In this document: one piece after another, positions 32,974-38,161 of the stretch | How positions within the stretch are numbered: position 1 is the first letter of the stretch | How the letters are laid out: every line of letters starts with the position of its first letter | NCBI GenBank assembly: GCA_024280855.1 | Contig: JAJRPG010000014.1 | Span: forward strand, 1-38,161 | Reading direction: 5' to 3' | Length of the DNA stretch: 38,161 bases | Origin: Planctomycetota bacterium | Lineage (GTDB): Bacteria; Planctomycetota; Phycisphaerae; UBA1845 | Position numbers and translations under genes: made by a program | The notes under the pieces: generated by a model | What the model saw: only the letters and a program-made list of their open reading frames with translations | What the model was told of the DNA's origin: nothing | Database searches by the model: none

Positions 32974-33263
32974 ATGCCAAAACGCCTTATCGAATCACAA
33001 TAGCTAAGTCCTAACTCCCTATAATCATCGTCGGCATGATGAGGCCTTTACCTGAAAACGCCTTCGTTCTGGGAGAGATAAATACGGTCTATCCAGGGGA
33101 ATCCAAATACCCGCCATCCATACTGTTAAGCCCCTTCTTACATCTAAGAGGCAACAAGAAAACAAAAAGTTCCCTATGAGTACCTACATGCTATACTTAA
33201 CCCGGTGTGAAAGGCTCGGGATGTATCCGGGCGCGCATTCTCTAATTCGAGGACCGGTAAGAA

Positions 33264-33476
33264 ATGTCTAATAGCCACGACCCACAAAATGATCGTTTTC
33301 ACTCAAGGGAAGATCGGGAAAAAGATTACAAGAAGCAGCTACCCGGCGAAGATGATGAACCGCTTCCCCCGCCGGTAGAACCTGTTCACGTTGATGAAAA
33401 ACCTGAGCGAAACGACCCATGCCCCTGCGGCAGTGGAAAAAAATACAAAAAGTGTTGTGGAAAACCAGGCGAGTAA
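33264..33476 (+). CDS. Small SEC-C motif protein
   Basis: 70 residues. The N-terminus is acidic/basic and probably disordered. The C-terminus has a SEC-C zinc motif: [18 protein letters not shown] (CxC and CC ligands), as at the end of SecA, where it binds zinc and assists SecB or ribosome contact. As a stand-alone protein its role is unknown; protein binding is inference. A GAGGACCGG sequence precedes the ATG, and a TATACT -10 lies at 33192-33197. The 290-nt gap to its left (32974-33263) shows no other gene. Confidence 0.75.
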   Translation: MSNSHDPQNDRFHSREDREKDYKKQLPGEDDEPLPPPVEPVHVDEKPERNDPCPCGSGKKYKKCCGKPGE

Positions 33477-33568
33477 TTTCGCGCGGCAAAACTAACAATC
33501 GAGCACCCGTAGTTTAATTTTCAGGCTCGAATTTTAAGAGTTTTTAGCTCAACAAGACTACGGCTGGA

Positions 33569-34126
33569 TCAATGCCCAACGTCTTTCGCCGGCGACTTGG
33601 GCTTGCTATCAATCGGCGCTTTACCGTCAATAATGTTTTGCAATACATCCTCGGTAATGCGCCTCGGATAGAAAAACCCGACGAGCTTACCATCCTTACC
33701 AATTATTGCCGTATGGGGAATAGCACTTGCTCCATAGGCAGAAGAGGTTTTGTCATTCTCGTCAAGCGCGACCCACCCCTTCATTGGCTTGCGTTTTAAT
33801 GACCTCTTGACATTGGCAAGGCTGTCCCGCTTCGCGATCGAAATAAACTGAATCGGCTTGCCCTCAAAATGGTCAGCCAATTCATTGAGATGAGGAATAG
33901 CTTCGATACACGGAGCGCACCAGGTCGCCCAAAATTCCAATACCACGACCTTACCCTTGAGCGATTCCCAATTGATTCCGCTCATTTCAGGCCCTTGAAC
34001 AACATTGGCTAAATGAAGCGCGGGGGCGGCCTCGCCAATCTTGGGACGCGCCGACCCTTTTAGTGGCCTAAACTGCCCCATAGAAAACACAGCTAGCATA
34101 ATCACAATTGCGGTCATTCGATTCAT
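33569..34126 (-). CDS. TlpA/ResA-like exported thioredoxin-fold protein
   Basis: 185 residues. An N-terminal hydrophobic segment (IVIMLAVFSMGQF) directs export. A thioredoxin fold follows with EFWATWCAPCIEAIP; the CxxC is C70-A-P-C73. Later AYGASAIPHTAIIG carries the cis-Pro. Such proteins reduce or exchange disulfides in the periplasm, often for cytochrome c maturation, but no cytochrome gene is nearby. The C-terminus is a Lys/Pro-rich tail. It is read after uvrB on the same strand, 92 nt from its 3' end. Confidence 0.82.
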   Translation of the reverse strand: MNRMTAIVIMLAVFSMGQFRPLKGSARPKIGEAAPALHLANVVQGPEMSGINWESLKGKVVVLEFWATWCAPCIEAIPHLNELADHFEGKPIQFISIAKRDSLANVKRSLKRKPMKGWVALDENDKTSSAYGASAIPHTAIIGKDGKLVGFFYPRRITEDVLQNIIDGKAPIDSKPKSPAKDVGH

Positions 34127-34218
34127 AACAGGTCATTCTCCAATGCAAAATCGCACACTACCGGTCCTACGCCTATTATATCAGCGAAAAGCGATCTTGG
34201 CTGCACTTTTTTATAGAT

Positions 34219-36279
34219 TCAGCGTCCTCGACGTGTGCGTTTAGCCTTGCCTTTACCATTTGCCGCCCCAGCTCCATCTTTATCGCCTTTTTCGGACGAT
34301 GCCCCCGTGTCTGGCAATTGCCGAATCTCAGCAATCTGGTCTCGTAGGCGGGCTGCTTTCTCAAATTCCAGCGACTCAGCCGCATCCAACATATCCTTTT
34401 CCATCGCGGATATCATCTCCATACGGTCCATCTCGCCCATAGAAACTTCAATCGCATCAGCCGCCACCTTGTGTGCCCTCGCCGCCGACTCCAAGCTAAC
34501 ACGAATTTCCTTCTTAATACTCTGCGGCGTGATACCATGTTTTTCGTTATAAGCTGACTGCGCTTCCCGACGGCGATCGGTCTCATCCATCGCCCGCTGC
34601 ATGCTCTTAGTAATTTTATCCGCATACAACACAACCTGCGCATTCACATTCCTAGCCGTGCGACCAATCATCTGAATCAACGACGTCGCGCTACGCAGAA
34701 ATCCCTCTTTATCCGCATCCAAAATAGCCACCAACGAAACTTCCGGAAGATCAAGACCCTCCCTCAGCAGGTTCACGCCCACCAGCACATGAAACTTCCC
34801 CTCGCGCAACTCTTTTAAGATGACTACCCGTTCCAACGTTAGAATATCAGCGTGCATATAACGACAACGTACGCCTTCTTGCTCGATGTAACTCGATAAA
34901 TCCTCAGCCAATCTTTTCGTCAACGTCGTTACAAGTACACGCTCTTTCAAGGCTACCCGTTCATGAATTCGCTTCAACAAATCGGGCACTTGGCCACGGG
35001 CAGGACTAATCTCAATCGGCGGATCAATCAGACCCGTCGGACGAATGACCTGCTCGACAAATTCGCCACCCGTATCATTTAACTCATACGGACCAGGCGT
35101 CGCAGAGACATACAACACATTGTCCCACATGCCCTTAAATTCTTCAAAACGCATCGGACGATTGTCAAGGCAACTTGGCAACCGAAAACCGTGTTCGACA
35201 AGCGTCGTCTTCCTTGCTTTATCTCCATTAAACATAGCCCCAATCTGCGGAATCGTCGCATGAGACTCGTCAACCAGCAGCAAAAAATCTTTCGGGAAAT
35301 AGTCCACCAGCGTATACGGTTTATCCCCAGGCTCAGCCCCGGTTAAATGCCTGGCATAATTCTCAATCCCAGAGCAGTACCCCACCTCACGCAGCATTTC
35401 CACATCATACTTCGTGCGCGCCGTAATCCGCTGGGCCTCCAACAATTTCCCCAACCGACGAAACTGCTGCACACGCAGCTCTAACTCTTCAAGAATGCTT
35501 TCGGTCGCAGCCGCCATGCGGTCTTCCGGCATCACATAATGCACAGCCGGAAACACATATATTTTTTCCATCCCGCCCGTGGCCTCACCAGTCAGCGGGT
35601 TTATCATCTCAAATTTATCAATCTCATCGCCGAACATTTCTATTCGATAAGCAAACTGCTCCTGCGCAGGATGAAGCTCCACAATATCGCCACGCACCCG
35701 AAACGTGCCTCGCTTTAGCTCCATATCGCTACGAGAATATTGCAAATCGACGAAGCGTTTGAGCAATTCGTCTCGATCAATCTGTTGCCCAACGTCCAGC
35801 ACGATGATGCTGTCACGATAATCCTCCGGCGAGCCTAAGCTAAAAATACACGACACGCTCGATACAATAATCACATCCTCACGAGCCACGAGCGCGCTCG
35901 TCGCACTAAGACGCAATCGGTCAAGATCGTCATTACGCGAAGCATCCTTTTCGATATAAATATCGCGCTGCGGAATGTAAGCTTCAGGCTGATAGTAGTC
36001 GTAATAACTGACAAAATACTCGACAGCATTATTCGGAAAAAGGTCTCGAAATTCCTCGTAGAGTTGAGCCGCGAGGGTCTTATTGTGGGAGATGACCAGC
36101 GTAGGCCGCTTAAGATTCTGGATGACATTAGCCATCGTGAACGTCTTACCAGACCCGGTCACACCAAGCAGGCACTGATGTTTCGTTCCACCCAAAAATC
36201 CGTTCGTAATTTTTTCAATGGCCGCAGGCTGATCGCCCTTAGGTTCAAATTCTGATACAAGCTGAAAATCGCCCACCAT
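34219..36279 (-). CDS. uvrB: Excinuclease ABC subunit B (UvrB)
   Basis: 686 residues, normal length. UvrB is the damage-verifying helicase of nucleotide excision repair, loaded by UvrA and cut with UvrC. Motifs: GVTGSGKTFTMANVIQ (Walker A), VSYYDYYQPEAYIPQRD (beta-hairpin that probes DNA), LLVDESHATIPQ (motif II), GLDLPEVSLVAILDADKEG and QMIGRTARN (helicase motifs V/VI), and a C-terminal UVR helix (MEKDMLDAAESLEFEKAARLRDQI). AGGAGC lies just upstream of the ATG. The last 30 residues form a low-complexity Gly/Lys/Arg tail. No LexA-type box was noticed. Confidence 0.95.
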   Translation of the reverse strand: MVGDFQLVSEFEPKGDQPAAIEKITNGFLGGTKHQCLLGVTGSGKTFTMANVIQNLKRPTLVISHNKTLAAQLYEEFRDLFPNNAVEYFVSYYDYYQPEAYIPQRDIYIEKDASRNDDLDRLRLSATSALVAREDVIIVSSVSCIFSLGSPEDYRDSIIVLDVGQQIDRDELLKRFVDLQYSRSDMELKRGTFRVRGDIVELHPAQEQFAYRIEMFGDEIDKFEMINPLTGEATGGMEKIYVFPAVHYVMPEDRMAAATESILEELELRVQQFRRLGKLLEAQRITARTKYDVEMLREVGYCSGIENYARHLTGAEPGDKPYTLVDYFPKDFLLLVDESHATIPQIGAMFNGDKARKTTLVEHGFRLPSCLDNRPMRFEEFKGMWDNVLYVSATPGPYELNDTGGEFVEQVIRPTGLIDPPIEISPARGQVPDLLKRIHERVALKERVLVTTLTKRLAEDLSSYIEQEGVRCRYMHADILTLERVVILKELREGKFHVLVGVNLLREGLDLPEVSLVAILDADKEGFLRSATSLIQMIGRTARNVNAQVVLYADKITKSMQRAMDETDRRREAQSAYNEKHGITPQSIKKEIRVSLESAARAHKVAADAIEVSMGEMDRMEMISAMEKDMLDAAESLEFEKAARLRDQIAEIRQLPDTGASSEKGDKDGAGAANGKGKAKRTRRGR

Positions 36280-36346
36280 CTGCTCCTACATCCGAGACTC
36301 TACCCCTCATCGTAGCAGGTTCACGAACGTCCGGCGATATCGAGCC

Positions 36347-36384
36347 GGGTGCCCCATTCTTTGGGTACTCCCGAAGGGTGGGGG
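36347..36384 (-). repeat. Nested-hairpin intergenic repeat, copy 3
   Basis: Reverse orientation relative to copies 1 and 2. The minus strand reads CTTCGGG-AGTA-CCCAAAG within CCCCA/TGGGG; one stem base differs, giving a C-A mismatch. It sits about 70 nt upstream of uvrB, in a 323-nt gap (36280-36602) that also holds copy 4 and the tRNA promoter and no gene. Confidence 0.8.
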
Positions 36385-36495
36385 AAGGATCGGTCATTCA
36401 TTTAGCCATCAAACTTTCAGGTAGATGACCAATCGCCGTAAACGAATTACTGTGCTGGTATTGTTTTCTCAACTTCTAATCAGTTCTATCCGTCC

Positions 36496-36532
36496 CCCCA
36501 CCCTTTGCCAGTAGGCAAAAAATGGGGCACCC
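36496..36532 (+). repeat. Nested-hairpin intergenic repeat, copy 4 (compensated stem)
   Basis: The outer CCCCA/TGGGG arms, the ACCC end and the AGTA loop are kept, but the inner stem is TTTGCC/GGCAAA instead of CTTCGGG/CCCGAAG. Both arms changed together so that pairing is preserved. It lies opposite in orientation to copy 3, about 110 nt away. Confidence 0.75.
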
Positions 36533-36557
36533 ACTCCACGGCCGCGCTCTTGGCGAC

Positions 36558-36587
36558 TTGACGACCCCGCATCCAGGCCCGTATTCT
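36558..36587 (+). promoter_or_regulatory. Sigma70-like promoter for tRNA-Glu
   Basis: TTGACG (36558-36563), an 18-nt spacer, TATTCT (36582-36587). The predicted start is about 9 nt before the tRNA. Confidence 0.65.
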
Positions 36588-36602
36588 ATTCCCACCATAG
36601 AT

Positions 36603-36675
36603 GCCCCCATCGTCTAGTGGCCTAGGATATCAGGTTCTCATCCTGGAGACAGGGGTTCGACTCCCCTTGGGGGTG
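36603..36675 (+). tRNA. tRNA-Glu (anticodon CTC)
   Basis: A full cloverleaf is visible. Acceptor GCCCCCA pairs with TGGGGGT, leaving a G-U pair at the end, as in many chloroplast-type tRNA-Glu. The D-arm includes CGTCTAGTGGCCTAGGA. The anticodon stem TCAGG/CCTGG closes the loop TTCTCAT with anticodon CTC. The T-arm is AGGGG-TTCGACT-CCCCT. The discriminator base is G36675, and CCA is not encoded. CTC reads GAG. Confidence 0.93.
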
Positions 36676-36700
36676 GTTGTTGACAAACGATGTCAATAAT

Positions 36701-36748
36701 GCCTTACCCTTGTCAGTCTAATCACTGAGCAAGGGTAAGGCTTTCTTT
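36701..36748 (+). terminator. Intrinsic terminator after tRNA-Glu
   Basis: Perfect 12-bp stem GCCTTACCCTTG (36701-36712) / CAAGGGTAAGGC (36730-36741) with a 17-nt loop, followed by TTTCTTT. Confidence 0.88.
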
Positions 36749-36859
36749 ATGCGCGAAAATTATACTCCGAAAATGAGCCGCATGCTTCAGCTTGCGCGGT
36801 GTCAATACGTATTTGAGCGTACAATTACGAAAACGCTAACCAGGAAATTAATATCTATC

Positions 36860-37321
36860 CTAGCCTCGCTTCTTCTTGCGAGTCGTCGGGCGGCGAAGTT
36901 TGATCTTCATATCCCGGCGAGGCGCCCGATTTCCATCTATGGCTTTAATAGCCTTCTTAATATCTGGAACCCGAAGCATGACCACGGTGTTTCGACCTCG
37001 CACGCCACCTGTACAATACATGTAGGCAATGTTGATTTTCTTTTTTGACAATCGGTCGCACAAATCGGCAGCAGCTCCAGGCTTATTCGGCAACGTGACA
37101 GCTAAGACTTCCGCCTCAGTAACCGGAATATTAAGCTGCTTAAACACCGAACGAGCCTGCTTCGGGTCGCTCACTATCATCCGCAGCACGCCATGCTCCA
37201 CAGAATCCATCATCGTCAAAGCCGTCACATTGACCTTGGCTTTAGCCAATTCGCTAAACACCTGAGAAAAAACGCCTGGCTTATTGGCAAGAAATACGGA
37301 AAACTGAATACAAGATTCCAT
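36860..37321 (-). CDS. Tandem ACT-domain protein
   Basis: 153 residues with two ACT domains: about 5-60 (FSVFLANKPGVFSQVFSELAKAKVNVTAL) and about 72-135 (VLAVTLPNKPGAAADLCDRLSKKKINIAYMY). These bind amino acids and often regulate metabolism. There is no catalytic domain, so it is a stand-alone sensor. The last 20 residues are strongly basic (RPTTRKKKRG). AAGGAGT lies 7 nt before the ATG. It is transcribed from a good promoter at 37433-37460. The ligand is unknown; amino acid is inferred from the family. Confidence 0.85.
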   Translation of the reverse strand: MESCIQFSVFLANKPGVFSQVFSELAKAKVNVTALTMMDSVEHGVLRMIVSDPKQARSVFKQLNIPVTEAEVLAVTLPNKPGAAADLCDRLSKKKINIAYMYCTGGVRGRNTVVMLRVPDIKKAIKAIDGNRAPRRDMKIKLRRPTTRKKKRG

Positions 37322-37432
37322 GTAAAACTCCTTAATATATAGAAACAGTCGCCAGCGATCGCACGGAGAAACCTGTCATAAGTTGTCCCTTCAACATCCG
37401 CGTCCTGACGCTAAATTCCAGACACCGACTTA

Positions 37433-37460
37433 AGTATAATTGACGCCGCCATTGTTGCAA
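37433..37460 (-). promoter_or_regulatory. Sigma70-like promoter for the ACT-domain gene
   Basis: On the minus strand TTGCAA (37455-37460), 16-nt spacer, TATACT (37433-37438), identical in boxes and spacing to the LysM-gene promoter at 5776-5803. It predicts a leader of about 105 nt. The 37322-37640 gap holds this, the terminator at 37539-37574 and no gene. Confidence 0.6.
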
Positions 37461-37538
37461 TGACGATTGTAGCGAACATAACTATGCCATCGGTGATATG
37501 GTTTCTCGGCACCAAGTAGGCGCGAGACGTGCTTACCC

Positions 37539-37574
37539 AAAAAAACCGACGACTGGTGATATACCAGCCGCCGG
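37539..37574 (-). terminator. Intrinsic terminator of the right-edge dockerin gene
   Basis: On the minus strand CCGGCGGCTGGT (37574-37563) pairs with ACCAGTCGTCGG (37557-37546), with two G-U pairs and a 5-nt loop, followed by seven T. The G-U pairs make the stem valid only on the minus strand, which fits the gene ending at 37641. Confidence 0.85.
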
Positions 37575-37640
37575 TTCGTTTTCGTTCTAAAATTCAACAT
37601 CCTTCAGAACACTATGATTCCAGAGCACGTTTCGTTAAAC

Positions 37641-38161
37641 TTACGGACACATACCACTAGGCTGTGTAACCGAGTCACGAGCCAGGCGAACCAAACCAAG
37701 ATCGGTGTTGCTGACCGTATTGTCGTTATTAATGTCAGCCCGAATTTCAAACACGCCAGTCGCGCTGTTCGGGTCAACAACCTGCAGCCCGGCTGCTCTT
37801 CCTAGAATAATATCGCGAGCCTGACGCACGAAGCCCAGGTCGCCATTGTTCACGATAATCGGTGAAGAATTCGCATCGCCAAAGATCGCCCACGCCTCAC
37901 GAGTTTCATCAGCAATTAACGCGCCACCAGCCGCACAGTCAACACCGGAAATCGTAATGTCATACTTAACCGGAGTCTCACCAGCCTGAGCATTGTTACC
38001 AGGAAGCGATGGGCTAAACGTAAGCACGGCTTCGTTAGGATTCGCACCCGCAACTACCGACATGGTAATGCCAGCTAAGTTCTGAGCAGTACCATCAACA
38101 GCACAACCCACAGCTGATACTGTCGCACCGGCTACATCAACGTCTACGTCATAGGCGACGA
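37641..38161 (-). CDS. Dockerin-repeat secreted protein, partial (5' end beyond window)
   Basis: The reading frame stays open to the window edge (VAYDVDVDVAGATVSAVGC precedes the first in-window GTG at 38111), so the true start lies outside. The visible C-terminal part has two dockerin-like Asp/Asn repeats: FGDANSSPIIVNNGDLGFVRQARD and RADINNDNTVSNTDLGLVRLARD. The stretch before it (NPNEAVLTFSPSLPGN ... VKYDITISGVDCAAGGAL) resembles an Ig-like or cohesin-like beta fold. It ends in SGMCP, similar to the PLVCP end of the left-edge dockerin protein. Probably a surface or extracellular protein; the partner is unknown. Confidence 0.7.
   Translation of the reverse strand, partial: VAYDVDVDVAGATVSAVGCAVDGTAQNLAGITMSVVAGANPNEAVLTFSPSLPGNNAQAGETPVKYDITISGVDCAAGGALIADETREAWAIFGDANSSPIIVNNGDLGFVRQARDIILGRAAGLQVVDPNSATGVFEIRADINNDNTVSNTDLGLVRLARDSVTQPSGMCP

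Noticed and set aside
36749-37048. Plus-strand ORF after the tRNA terminator
   Set aside because: It starts inside the terminator tail and is antisense to the ACT-domain gene.
1-38161. CRISPR arrays, insertion sequences and prophage genes
   Set aside because: No regularly spaced direct repeats, transposase motifs or phage proteins were seen on either strand.

Overview
The window looks like chromosomal DNA of a member of the Planctomycetota, probably near the Phycisphaerae. This is inferred from gene content only. The evidence is: secreted proteins with dockerin-like Asp/Asn repeats at both ends; small zinc-ribbon membrane proteins with a CGYDLRG-type motif; an McsA-McsB pair; the futalosine-pathway menaquinone gene mqnD; and many short genes of mixed orientation. 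No ribosomal RNA, phage, insertion sequence or CRISPR array was seen. One tRNA (Glu, CTC) is present.

Layout. 0.1-3.3 kb: a secreted dockerin/Ig-like protein and a secreted YtcJ-type amidohydrolase. 3.4-6.3 kb: a composite palindromic repeat, a 57-residue zinc-ribbon microprotein, dihydroorotase (pyrC), a PilZ protein and a LysM lipoprotein. 6.3-11 kb: a nitrilase-superfamily hydrolase, trpE, a PTPS-like protein and mcsA-mcsB. 11-17.2 kb: a zinc-ribbon membrane protein, mqnD, an unusual AAA ATPase with an N-terminal winged helix, and a large exported protein with a TPR insertion. 17.4-19.2 kb: pfkA and rsmG, tail to tail. 19.3-29.1 kb: a surface-glycan or modification cluster. 29.2-34.1 kb: a structured palindrome, a MOT1-type anion transporter, a pseudopilin, a zinc-ribbon membrane protein, a potassium channel, a SEC-C protein and a TlpA-like thioredoxin. 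34.2-38.2 kb: uvrB, tRNA-Glu, an ACT-domain protein and the end of a second dockerin-type protein.

The 19.3-29.1 kb cluster is the accessory part. Six plus-strand genes (GT4 glycosyltransferase, cupin, DegT aminotransferase, two methyltransferases, radical SAM enzyme) are mostly joined by 4-10 nt overlaps, so they are probably co-transcribed and translationally coupled. A minus-strand methyltransferase lies to their left. A minus-strand CgeB-like glycosyltransferase and an NAD-dependent epimerase lie to their right. Two of the methyltransferases, and more distantly the radical SAM enzyme, carry the same accessory Rossmann-like module, once at the N-terminus and once at the C-terminus. Together the genes look like a pathway that makes, methylates and transfers an unusual amino sugar, but the product cannot be read from the sequence.

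Non-coding signals are rich. There are four copies of a nested-hairpin repeat, one with a compensated stem change. There is a rod-like palindrome of about 155 nt with seven nested perfect helices (29269-29423), several sigma70-like promoters (often with a TATACT -10 box) and three clear intrinsic terminators. The most novel-looking items are the 29.3 kb palindrome, the shared Rossmann module, a PTPS-like enzyme with Glu where Cys is expected, and a nitrilase-like protein lacking the usual catalytic Lys.
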